This document shows positions 12,845 to 25,318 of a stretch of DNA of 64,000 nucleotides, piece by piece. The notes under the pieces are model-generated. The model searched no databases. It had not been told where the DNA came from and was given only the letters and a program-made list of their open reading frames with translations. A program made the translations under genes and the position numbers. The DNA comes from Scatophagus argus (Eukaryota; Chordata; Actinopteri; Scatophagidae). Positions within the stretch are counted from its first letter, which is position 1. Each line of letters begins with the position of its first letter. Location: NCBI RefSeq assembly GCF_020382885.2, contig NC_058506.1, positions 8,968,318 through 9,032,317 on the forward strand. Direction: 5' to 3'.

Positions 12845-13360
12845 TGGCGCCGACGGAACAGTGATGAGCAAACTACGTTGTTGAGAGACAGAGGAATTTA
12901 TTATTAAGTTATTCATCACAGGCTCTGGTGGCCAGACTGTGTGTCCTGCAGGGCAGTGTGGACAACTTGTTTTATTTATACTCTTATGTATGTTGGAATT
13001 ACCATTATTTTTTTATTTTACCATAAATGGTTCTTAGATGGCATAGTAGGACCACGACACTGGATGTTGATCTTGCAGTGTATCTGCTGATCTTATTTAT
13101 TATGACAGTAGCATAGTGTAATGAATTTTCATTTGCAGCAGTCAACAACAACCAGATTCATTTATAATGTACCAGGAACAAAATAAGTGCAGTAAGTCCC
13201 GACTGTTACCTTCAACAAGCACTGATGGGCCTAGAGAAGTGACCTCAAGTCATCAGCCTGCCAGACCAAACAGTGCTGATGACTAAGCCACACAGGAATA
13301 CTTTTTAATTCATTTTACTTTTTTAAAAGGAATCATTGCTGAAATTCTTGCTAAAAAGCA

Positions 13361-13370
13361 AATAAATAAA
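13361..13370 (+). terminator. Overlapping poly(A) signals of the SLC6 gene
   Basis: AATAAATAAA lies about 520 bases after the SLC6 stop codon and is followed by an A-rich run. It is the first canonical polyadenylation signal I notice downstream, giving a plausible 3' UTR of about 0.5 kb. Confidence 0.5.
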
Positions 13371-13833
13371 TAAAAAAAACCAAACTTGCCAAATGAACTT
13401 TTATGCACTGTTCATGTACCTGTACAATAGTAGTCACTCATATGTCGTCTCACCATCTGCATTTCAAATTCACTCCTGGTGAAAACTTTGTTGCTCAGAA
13501 TACACCAATATTGTCAAATTCTACATCTTTATTGTAGAGTAGTATTGTGAACAGGCATTTAAGAGGGACCTCTAAAAGTTTCTAATTATCCTTTGTTAGC
13601 TTTTAAAAAAATTAATCATAGTATTCAGTGGGTATTTACCCACATGTAGTTTTTAGTTTTTTATGTTTACTGGAATTTGGCTTTTACAGTCCATTGTCGA
13701 TTCCCCCTCTGCTGTTCATTAGCAGAAAACCCTCTTTAAGTCATTTTATATCAGGTTGCATGTATCATCTGGAAAGGCACTCATCAATCAAATGTGTCGT
13801 CCCCTTGAGGACACAATTATTTTTCACAACTTT

Positions 13834-13876
13834 CTGAGGATGCAAATGTTACTCTGAGTAACATTTGCATCCTCAG
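13834..13876. repeat. Perfect 20-bp inverted repeat with 3-nt loop
   Basis: The left arm 13834-13853 is exactly complementary to the right arm 13857-13876, with CTG between them. Each arm contains an octamer motif (ATGCAAAT left, ATTTGCAT right). The pairing stops at once outside the arms. It lies in non-coding DNA about 1 kb after the SLC6 stop, past its first poly(A) signal. Confidence 0.95.
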
Positions 13877-14661
13877 TTTAAACAGTTGTTTTAATGTTAC
13901 ACAGTGGCAAACTGGCCATACTGTTTAATTTTTAAAGGCTGTTGGACACTCAGATCAATGTATTGAGCAATGACATTAATGATGATGGGGCATAAGGGAG
14001 AGAATTGAGTTAAAAAATGCAATAAGTCCTCACCCAGATGAGACAGCCGACTTGGACATGCTGGTCACATGAACGCTGTTTATCTCTTGAAGTAGCAGAC
14101 TAGATAACCAGATAAATGATATTTATTAACCACATTATTTGCACTGTTTTGGTATTAAGTATCTAGAGATCTAATTTGTGGTGACTGATGAAAATCCCCC
14201 ACTGTTTTCCAAGCCATTTATACAAACAGTAAAGAGGACACGGTGTTCTCCTCGTTATGTTCTGTGGAACAAAAAAGATGATTTCAAACCCTTTCGATCT
14301 TTAGTTTTTCAAAGCAACTTTCAAACAGGATCAGTTTCAGCTGAGAAATTATCCTTTGTTCTAGGATCGTATGTCATATCTTTTTGCCTTTGTACACCAT
14401 GTTGCCATTCTAATGTATATTGTTGTGCAAAATGATTAAATATTCACATTTGCTTCATACCTTTATGTAACCTGTCGTTCCAATTGTTGTGACTGAGTGG
14501 ATAGTTTTTTTTTTATAATGAAAACTTAAAAACTGTGAGAAGAATACATAGTTTGGATGAGATTTATTGACAAGATTTTTCAAAGTTCCCTACACAACAT
14601 TACTCTGAAATAACAAGATCACAAGAGTCAGTGATGTGCGTTTCAGTGACGTTAAACACAC

Positions 14662-14750
14662 GTACATACCATGAATACTACTATTGTTTGTTTTATATAT
14701 GGTTGTTAAAAAAAATTAAAAAAATTTAAAAAAGTACATACCATGAATAC
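14662..14750 (+). repeat. 17-bp direct repeats flanking an A-tailed 55-bp insert
   Basis: GTACATACCATGAATAC occurs at 14662-14678 and again at 14734-14750. The 55 bases between them end in an A-rich tail (AAAAAAAATTAAAAAAATTTAAAAAA). A perfect direct repeat plus an A-tail is the signature of a target-site duplication left by LINE-type target-primed reverse transcription. The insert itself is too short to identify. Confidence 0.6.
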
Positions 14751-15201
14751 ACACATTTTAAATGTCTTACCATGACTCACAGCCGGCGCTGCGACTATTT
14801 GAAACAGTGTGTTAATTTAACCACAAGAGGGCAATGGCTGCACTAAGATAAGAGTGCAGGGTAGGCACGTAAAATCTGTGGTCGTTTAGTTCACATTTGC
14901 TGTCTTTGTTACGCTAAAGAAAAAACTTTACAATGACTAAAGCGAATGGATTAGTCCATAACCCAAGTGATAATGTGAAAGTGGCTGTTCCCTCGATAAG
15001 TGAAAAAACGTCATCAGTCAGTACTAACATGTAAAATGAAAACAATATACAACATGGCTTAAATAAAGCGAAACGGGGGTACATGTGCAATGGAATTAAC
15101 ATACACCGTCAACATTACATCAGATTAGCTGAATTGATGAGTCACCTATTTTCTATCGACGGGATTGAGCAGTAGATAAATCCACAATAACTCTACCGGA
15201 T

Positions 15202-15250
15202 GGCGGGATAAATGCTAATAAGCGGATGTTACGTAGATTTTTCCCGCGTT
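15202..15250 (+). promoter_or_regulatory. E2F-like sites in the rb1 promoter
   Basis: TTTTTCCCGCG around 15238-15248 matches the E2F consensus TTTSSCGC. GGCGGGAT at about 15202-15209 is a second, weaker match in the opposite orientation. TTACGTA at 15229-15235 resembles an ATF/CRE half-site. They lie about 450 bases upstream of the rb1 ATG. The human RB1 promoter is known for E2F, ATF and Sp1 sites and for autoregulation through E2F; function here is inferred. Confidence 0.55.
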
Positions 15251-15692
15251 TTCATCTCGTGAGTTTGGGTTAGTTCGTTGTGGTTTGTCATATGATCCCG
15301 GTGGAAGCACACTGCGCTCACATTATCACCACAGAGCGCAGTATAAATACAGTAATATAACACGGTCTGCTAGCTGTTATTGTGAAAAGTACTAAGTTTA
15401 GGTAAGGTAATCATAAGAAAATCCAGTGAAGAACAGGTTAGTACACTCGTTTACTACACTGATTGTTCAGGGTGTTCAAAAGTTGCGCCACCCGCACTCC
15501 GCCGCACAATCTGGTGAAACGAAACGAACACCCACTACACCAGGCTTTCAGGAAGTCGGGTTATGTTGTATTGTTGCCACGGAACTCGTGCAGTGGGCTT
15601 TAAACTTAGTAAACCGAATCTGTTGCCTTTAAAATAAAGCTTGATTTTTAATTATTATATTTGCCTGTTAGATACGTTAACGGGATACCAAG

Positions 15693-18600
15693 ATGCCACC
15701 TAAAAAGCGCAATTCTGGAACGACACAAAGCAAGGAGCTGAAGCCCAGTGCTGAAAGTGCCTCTCCAGAGAAGAAGGAGAGCCCAGAGTTATCTGTTAAA
15801 AAGTAAGAGAAGTCATGCTCCCTTATTCAGGTTTCAGCAGCATATCAGCGGTCAGCGAACGAGTTGGTTATTCTGTGAAAAAGTTGTTTACACTGTAACG
15901 TTAGCCTAATATTTAGCTAGTTTGGTTTGGTATTTTACTCTTGCTAGCTAACCGTCGGACTGATTAGCCGGCTGCTTCAAATGAATTCAGGCCTGTATTT
16001 AGAACTAACACCAGCGTATTTTAACGTCTCCCAACCCCACATAAGTAGCTACAGAATATGTTTATTTTGCAAAGTATTAAACAAGAGATGTAACACTGTT
16101 ATGTAACGTTAACATAGATAAAGTTACAGCCCTTGTCTAACACACATTCTCTGGCTAACAGAGAAGTCCTATACAGGGGGGCTCTGGTTATTTGTGCAGC
16201 ATGTTTTGATGTCCTGAAACTTTGTTTGTGTTCTCCATGATGTTGATTTATCGCCTCCATCATCTAGACACAGAGACAAGGATGCTGAGTTTGTGACCCT
16301 GTGTAAGAGCCTTCATGTGACAGACCTGGTCTGTGACCGTGCCTGGACGCTGTGGAAAATTGTTCAAGATTCCATGGAAGAAGTCGCTGTGAGTAGTTAG
16401 ATGTGACAGTAGATCCGTACGTTTGTGATCCTGTTGGCAGACTCAAAGGGCAGTTCGTGGGTGAAAACTGTAGTAATCTGGTTGAAAACTACCCAATAAG
16501 AGAACAAAAATTGCTCAGTTGTGTATACTGTTTGGTCATAATAACGTGTCAGTTTACACTGTTTTGTGGATATGGCGCTTTGTGTATGTGTGATGTTTGT
16601 GGTATGATGCTGCTGGACAAAGGATTATCTTGCTTTGTTCCTGCAGATCCATTGGGCCTTGTTTTCAGTCCTCATGATGATATTAATGTTTCCCACCAGG
16701 ACGTTAGTGATTAGGAAATATGCATGGTGTTATATTTGTAAGTTTTAAACACTGTTCTTTTTACATTTCAGGACAGTCAGAAAAGGCTGTGGGGGGCTTG
16801 TCTGTTTGTTTCAGCAACAGACATTGATGTCACTTGTTTCACCTTAACTCAGGTTCTTAAAGCAGTCAGTCTGAAGTAAGTGCTTGTGATACCTGCATGA
16901 TACCTGTTAATGGCAATTACGCTTTGGCAGTCAGTGTAACACTCATTTGTCATTTGTGTAGAAATTCTGCAAATGGATTACACATCATTGCTCTTAGCAC
17001 CATCGTCCAAATGCACTACTTGATTTTCAAAATTATTAAAATTAGAACACTTGGTTTGGATTTGCATTTTTATCATGTTATTATTCAGTTTTATGATATA
17101 AATTTGTATTCTCACAAAATGTATTATTTCTTTTGTAGTGTGAAGCAGTTTTTAGCTCTGGTGAGGACGTTGGATGTGAACTTGGATACGATAAGCACCA
17201 AGGTGAATTCAGCACTGACACGTTTGGAGAAGAAGTATGATGTGATGCTGGCTCTCTACCAGAGGTTTGAGAAGTGAGTGAACCGGTACATACAATACAG
17301 GTGCTTGATGATGTAGAACTGTTCGGTTCAAAATTATAATTGATAATAATGTTTGTTTCTTTCAGAACATGCAAGAAAATCTTTGCTTTGGTTTCTGATG
17401 GAAAGTAAGTTGGATAATTATCAAACACAAGAGTGAAATCTACTTGCCACGGTCCCTTTTTAGTGCCTTTATGGTCTTTTGTTTGGCAGTTGCATGATTT
17501 CATAAACAGATGTGATGCACTATGCGGGAGCTTGACTAATGATTTATTGTCTTTTTTTTTTTCCAGGGAGAAGGAGACCATTCGGAGCTGCTGGACACTG
17601 TTTCTTTTGGCTAAGGGTAGGTTAAGCGCAGTTTAAACACAACTGCAAAAACAAATATGATCAAGCTGTTAACACACGTCACAAAATATTTTTTTTGCGG
17701 CTCAATCCTCTTCTTTCCGTCCTTTAGTCTTTGTTCTCAGCTGTTGAGAGCTCAAATGAATTGGAAAATGCTTCTCCTCGTGGTTCTGTTGTTTCCAGTC
17801 CACAGTAGTAGTACTGTAATAATGCTTCTCATATGCTGCATCTCTACTGTCTACAGGAAGGGCCCTGCAGATGGAGGATGACCTGGTCATATCATTCCAG
17901 TTGCTGCTTTGCACACTGGAGTTATGCATCAAGCGCTGCCCTCCAGACCTTCTGCAGCCTCTTTACAGTAAGCGTCAGCTTCATTTGCTGCTAATGAATA
18001 ATCCTTTAAAACACCCCTTTGTAGCATGGCTTCAAATCTGAAAAGTGTGAAGTCAAGGAATGTATTTTAAAAAGCCAAAGCAATTTTGAGTCAGGATTTT
18101 AAATACATATTGTTGTTGCTGTGAACCTAATGTGACTTCAGTCACATTGCTGTAGGCTTAAAAGTGAATGCATAAATATGGTATAATATCTGTTTGTCAT
18201 GTTTCCCCATTTTGTGGAATGGAAATAGAAACTCAGCTTCCAATATTCTGTGTGATGAAAGGATGTATTGTTTCTAACAGAGTTTCTGACCACTTAAATG
18301 TTTTGTTTTCTCTCAGAATCAGCCATCAGTAAAGTTCAGAGTCCTCCGACACGTACATCTCGTCGCAACCAAAGCAAAGCCAAATCCCGACCTCCGGAGC
18401 CAGAGGTGGATTTGCAGCTTCTCAAAACCTTGTGCAAAGAGAATGATTGCAATGTTGAAGAGGTCTGAGCTCCCCTATGTGTATATACACACACCTTAAA
18501 GTCATCATACAAACATATTTCTTTGCCCTCCACTTTGTATGTATTTGGCCTCACACGCCCTCTAATTATATTTGCAGGTTAAGAATGTTTATCAGACCAG

Positions 18601-21600
18601 TTTCTCGGCTTTCCTGGATTTGTTGGATGTTTCGAGAGCTCCAGATTTTCCTCAGGTAGTGTAGCAGTTACTGTTTAGTTATGTCTCCCTGCTTGCTGTT
18701 GTCATTGCTGAATGTTTGAGGATCTGACAGCTGTCCTCTCTATTATTCCTATGTGTTTGTTTTCACATTTATGGTGTCAGGAAAATGTGTAGTCATACAT
18801 AGGATCGATTTTAGTGTGTCAGAGTAGTATGTTAAGGAAACATTTATGAAAACACCTGAGACAGGATGCCACTGTTTGCTGACACAAGCGCACTGCTTTG
18901 AAGAAGGGTGCTAAACATATTTGTTTTATTGGTACATTACCCCAGTAACGAACAGGTGGTGTGCGTTATTTACATAAGTGTCTTAAGTAAATAATGTGTG
19001 GGTCTTGCCATATTGATCTGACCTATGAGCTGCCAATTGCCTGCATTGTATTATAGCAGTATGTAGCCGAGGTTGAACCTGTTGTCTAAATCTGGTTGCA
19101 GACAATTTGGAGTTTTTCTTTATTTCAGAAATTTTTTTTTCTTAGATTGAGATCAGATCAGATACACACAGATTCTGTCACATCTGCAGTTGTACAATCT
19201 ATAGCTTTATCTTACATAAGTACAGCAAGGACTCCACTGTGGTTTTGAAGTGAGATTTGGCTAGTGTGCACAATTACTACAAGAGTCTAGAAATTCTCTA
19301 GAATTACATCTATGTGACCAACTGATAGCCAAGTTATTGCTGTTTCTCCTTTTTAATTCACTCAGGTGGTTTTACGGCTATATAATGACACAGTTGTAAA
19401 AGTCTTCAAATTGTTAAGAAATCTCTGTAGATGTCAGCTCAAGATCTTGCATCTAAAACGTGCATTTAGCGACTGAAATTTGCATTGTCAGAGCTCAAGA
19501 TGGCGAGCAGTATGAAGACTATTTGGCCCTCCCACAAGAGTGAAATTGTTCTTACAGTAGGTCAAAACTGTGATTGCATATGATTTTTCTCCTTGATGTA
19601 GCACTGGTAATATAAACGGCTCATATATAATGAAGCAATAATTTCACGCTATGAAAGGAATATTGTTTTTGTTTTTGATATATTATTTCAGTTTAGCACT
19701 TTTAGCATTTGGCACTTTTGGATTTAAGTAAAATATAAAAAATTAATGGAGAACTCTTCAGTCTCTCAACGTTTTATCAAACATGCATACAGTTAGTGTT
19801 GGGAAGCACCTGACAAAGACTAAGTTCAAATTTTAATTTTCACCACAGGAGAATGACCTCAACCAACAATATGAGGAGCACTACCTCAAGAGTGGAGACT
19901 TGGATGGACGGCTGTTTTTTGATGGAGATGAGACTGTTCTTGTGCCTGAAGTTGAGATGTAATTTCTTTTCTTCCCTTTTCAGTCTTTTGATGTTGAATT
20001 TAAAGGAATGAATGATACATTTAAAGGAATAATTCTGCCTTCAGATCACAGGTGGAGCGGACGCCAAAGAAGAACCTGTCAGATGAAGATGCTGTACTCA
20101 TTCCTCCCCAGACTCCAATCAGGTGAGCGGTTACCAGCCTCTCACAAATTCTTCATGGTTTCAGAGAGTGTTTACCCGAAGGAGAAGAACTGAGGACTGG
20201 CTTTCAGTGGCACCTTTCTTAACATATGTAAAGTTTCAAACTATCTTGCCTCGGTCTGTTTACTGCACAGCTGTCAGTTGGTGCATTTAGGAGTAGTAGA
20301 TATGGACTCAAAAAGCAATAGTTATGATGAAAATCTGACCTTTTCTTTTTTTTTTATCCATGAAAAATCCTCTACAGTCTAAATTAAAAAAACTATAAGA
20401 TGTCAATTATAAACTAACTAATTTAGAAGAAAATTTTCAAATCTGCGATGCGTGTATTCAAAATAGAATAGTCTACAATAGTTTTCTTTAAGTTTGTTTT
20501 TCACAGTTGGTGTGAGATGGTTAAAATATCTTGAAAAACTTTGTATCTATTCAATGTGTATATGTGTCCATGAATGGAAAACCAGACACTGGCCACTGTT
20601 CTGTGATTCCGTGAAGTAAAAGATATTTCATTGTTTGAATTTTGAAAGTTGTTGTCCGAGTCTGTCCTTCAACACCATCTGACTTTTTTGTTTTGTCTCA
20701 CCAGAGCTGCCATGACTTCCATTCAGCAGTTGAGAGGTGATCTCACTTCCAGTGGGGACCAGCCATCTACTAACCTGGCTACATATTTCAAAGTGAATAT
20801 CAAGTGTTGTCATTAATTAAAATGTCCCATGAAATGGCATCTTATGACCCTGATTTGACGTATTTCCTGTTTTCCATGTTTCTGTGATCAGAATTGCACC
20901 GTGGACCCCACGCAGGACGTGCTGAAGCGTCTGGAGACACTTGGACAGGCGTTCAGCCAAAGGTTTGGTCAGGCAGTCGGGCCTCACCATGTAGTACTCG
21001 GCAGGCAGGTATGAATTAACACTCAAAAAGATAATGAGTAACGATGGCAATACCTCCGATGCTGAAATTATATTATGTCTCACTTATATGTCTTTTGTCT
21101 TTTCAGCGATTTAACCTCGGTGTCAAACTCTATTACAAAGTCATGGAGGCAATGCTGAAATCGGTACTTGACTACTGTTTCATTCAATATTTGTTTATCA
21201 ATTCAGCTTTTTTTTTTAACTTTTGTTTACATTGCACTGTCAACAGAAAGCAGTTTACATGAACCAAAGACTGCTCACAGTATTTGAAATAACTCATTCA
21301 TGTTGTTTTTCCCTCTTATTCGTCTCACTTTTCATCTTGTAGGAAGAAAAGCGACTTTCAGTGCAAAATTTTAGGTGTGTGTTTTTCACTTATTATGAAA
21401 TCAGTGGGCAGTTATGAAGATGGTGAATAGTTGTGTTTTTATTCACGTGTGCATGCATGCTTTTTGTTATTTTAAATTGTAAGTGAAGCGTCGTTTGCCT
21501 TGAGCTAAGTCATATGATTTCCATTACAGTAAACTCCTCAATGACTCCACATTCCACACATCACTTTTGGCCTGTGCTTTGGAGGTAGTCATGGCAACAT

Positions 21601-24600
21601 ATGGAGGTGTGTCCCACAATTAGCTTACAAGTCAATAATCTGAAATAATGTGTTTTATCAGTGATGCTGATCGATGTTTACACACAGTGTGACAGGTTTT
21701 AACAATGTTGTTTGCTCCTCATGATCAGAGAGCAGTTTTAAAACTGGAGGATACAACCATGGTGGTGGTGGTGACACACCTGAAACAAACATGTGTTTCC
21801 CCTGGATACTGGACGTGGTCGGCCTCGCTGCCTTTGACTTCTACAAAGTCATCGAGAGCTTCATCAAGGTCGATCCCACTCTGAGCAAAGATATTGTCAA
21901 ACACCTGGAGAGCTGCGAGAACCTCATCATGGAGAGGATTGCGTGGAGGACGGTCAGTTTGATTTGTCATCACTACGTCATTACATTCATAATAATATCA
22001 CAGCATTTTAGTAAGATTCAAGCACAACATAAAGACTCATTGACATGATAAGTATATCTATAATTGGTCCATGAGAAACAATTTATAAAATAATGTTAAT
22101 TATTACTACAGTTATAACAAGAATACCATAAATGACATAAAAGGTGAACAGATAAACTGGATGGTACTCTGACTTACAATAGGTAGCACGGTGCTTCTGT
22201 CATTCCCACTCTGTGCCAAGAAAGCCTCTTCTTGGTCTGTGTTGGTTGGTTGGGCATTTAGTGTGACCTACTGCTGTAAAGCATTACACACCAACACATG
22301 ACTGTGTTGGTCAAGCTGGATCACATTTTATGGTGAAAATGTTTTCTGGTTTTTCTCTGGCTGGTCTGGTCTGCCTCAGCTCTCTGTGATTTACAGAGTT
22401 TCCTGATGGACAAACAGCTTTACTTGTTGTTTGAGTAACTGCTGCTGACTCTAGCTCGTAGTGTCTGTCAGTAGTGTTGTGAGATGATCTGTGTCACTGG
22501 CTGCCACTGCCTCCACCACCAGGCGCCTCCTTGTGCACCAGGCTGCTGGAGAAATAGTAGATGAATGGGTTGAGGCAGCAGTTGCAGCTTGCCAGTGATA
22601 GCACCACAGGGTGAGCAACCTTGGTCACTTTGGCCAAGCCACAATAAGGCAGAAGCCCCACATGTGTGAGAGTATATCCCAGGAGGTTAATGTGATAGGG
22701 AAGGAAACACAGCAGGAAGATCCCCATCACCCAGTAAATAACTGTGAGGGTGTGCTGACGGTTGCGGACCTGACTGCGGGAGCGGTGTCTTGGCTGGCGA
22801 AGCACATTCAGCACTCTGCAGTAGCTGTACAGGAGCACTGCAGTGGGTAGCAGAAATGACCCTAGGACTAAGCCCAGAGCTACTAGGATGATCGTGCGGT
22901 GGCGCTGTGAGGACGGGTCCAGCAGACAGGGCTGATTTAGGCGAGCAGCTGCAGAGCGCAGCAGAGGCAGGGTCACACTGAGCCCCAGCACCAGGCACCA
23001 GATCCCCCCACTTAACAGCTGTGCAGCACGCTGCCTGCGGAGTGTTGATGCCAGCGGGTGCACTACGGCGAAGTAACGGTCCACAGAAATACACACCAGG
23101 AAGAAAATTCCCCCATACAGGCTGATGTATTTGAGGGTGAAAGTGAGGTGGCAGAATGCCACACTTTGAGTCCAACTGGACTCGTCTCCTGTCGTGGAGG
23201 ACAAGGCTCTGGCCTTCTGGTGGTAGTAGTAGATTCTCAGGGGTAGAGAGATTACAAAAAACAAGTCAGCAGCTGACAGGCTAATCATGTAAATGGCTGT
23301 GCTGTTCATGGTGCAGGGAGATAGAAACAGTCTCCACAGAGCCAGGCTGTTGGTGGCTAACCCCAGTAGGAAGATGATGCTGTAAGACACTTGATAGAAG
23401 GTGAAGCGGTAGCTGGTGTCCACAGTGCAGTTAGACAGAGATGAGAGTGGCTTGGATGGGACGTCATATGTTGTATTCCACAGCTCCATGTCTCAAAATA
23501 ATCTGTGTCACTCTCATATCTGGTGGAAAAGACTTGATTGAAGTGAACATAAAATGGGAGGAAGAAATGGCAGCTGAACTGAGGCGAGTAAAAAAACTTA
23601 ATAAAGTGAAAATGGCTGCTGTTTTATGCAATGTAAATTTGCTGAGGTGACATGAATAAACTCCTATGGCTATCACACCTGAATTGATATTTGAAATGCA
23701 CAGCAACAGTCAGATGAATAGTGTCAATAAGATTTAACTACATCCTCCTCATCTCATAAAACAAGCAAATATTTGGTTTCATTACATGAACGGTCGGGAA
23801 GAAAAGAAACTGCTCATGTAATACTAATGCATTACAATTGCATTAGTGCTGGTAAATATACATTTAGTGAAACACATAAAGTTAATATTTCACTGAGAAA
23901 GTCCGAGGTCTTAATCTCAGGTTGTATTCACACTTGGCTCGTTTGACGCAGTTGTTTCCAAAGGAGGAACATTTCACCCCAAAGCTTGTTTTTTTTGTTG
24001 CACATGTGAACAAAAGAAGTCGGTCCAGATTGCCAAGTGAGGGTGGTCTTGGCTCAGTCCCAACTGAAGCCTGGACCCTTTACAGTATTGGATATTGCGT
24101 AATTTGCTAAACTAATAAATCCATGTGGTGATTGTGAAATCTGTTCAGGAAGTTGTCTTCTGTATAAGCCATGTGTATATTTAAAATCATGATTGATAAA
24201 GTCTGTGCATATCAGTGTGGGCATTCACCCTGATCAATAAGCCAAAAACTGTTGAAAGTGCTCTGATTATTTTCTACATAGTTAACTACTTCACTTTATG
24301 TTCGTGTAAATTTAAAGTTTGTGTCAGCAATCCTACAGTAATAGGCCTCATTTTCTTCTTGTCTCATTTTCCATAAAAATCAGTCGATTGGCAGTCTAAT
24401 AATACTCATAATTATTAGAATCAGTTTTTTTTCTTAATATGAATATCAGAAGCATTACAGCGCTGCATAATCTTTCAGTGATCCGATTGATTTTCCTCGT
24501 TTTGGTCCTGATGATGCAGGATGACAGTCGCTAAATCTGTCCAATCAATGAGGTACCTATCACTCTGTATAACTTGTGTTTACTCATCTTGTTTCATTTG

Positions 24601-25277
24601 CAAAAACTCATGTGAACAGGAACCAGGTGAGAGCTCAAGAGCAGCCATGTATACATTTTTCCCTTGTTCTGGTGCAAATGAACCAAACCACAAGTGTGAA
24701 GACACCCAGTGTTTTATAAGGCTGTAGTTTGTATTGTATAAGCAAATATCTGATATACAATACTATCTTTCAGTCAGTATTGTGACTGATGTTTTTGCTA
24801 GTGCATTTTTTCTGGGTTTGGTATGTGTCCTGTTCACTCTGTCATTTTACACAACTGTCCTTTTTTTATGACTAACAGACCAGGACTTTAGGCTGCTGAA
24901 CAACGCTATGCACTTCAAAATGACCAGTCAGTTGTATCAGTTCCGCTGATCTCACCATGTCACAGTTATTCTTTTGTCTTTTATATGGTTCATTTAACTG
25001 TAAAGCCAATGGAATTCTCAAATATCTCTTTCAAAAAATATTACTTCAGATAATATTCACTTAAAAAAGTGGTTAATTGCTGTCTTCATTTTACAATAAT
25101 GACATATGCTAATCTATTACATGCTGTACATATAAGCACAATTGGTACAACTAAGGAGAATATTGAAACAGATCAAACTTCATCACTTACCAGTATCAGG
25201 ATCTCATCGGTGCACTGAGTGTTGGGAGTCTGTGACAGTGCAGATGCTACTGACTGAAACAGTTTACGCCTACACAC

Positions 25278-25318
<41 letters not shown>

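Larger units (their letters stand above)
12845..15692. other. SLC6 3' UTR and intergenic region upstream of rb1
   Basis: Just after the SLC6 stop the DNA is AT-rich 3' UTR, with overlapping AATAAA signals at 13361-13370. Beyond that I see a perfect 43-bp foldback (13834-13876) and a 55-bp A-rich insert between direct repeats (14662-14750). From about 15200 the rb1 promoter/5' UTR begins, with E2F-like motifs. No further coding exon was found; the short ORFs here lack similarity or splice context. Confidence 0.6.

Noticed and set aside
22687-23175. 162-codon minus-strand ORF overlapping the P2Y10-like receptor
   Set aside because: Alternative frame of a clear GPCR; Pro/Ser/His-rich shadow.
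23815-23850. ACTAATGCA/TGCATTAGT inverted repeat
   Set aside because: 9-bp arms with a 7-nt loop are within chance expectation.
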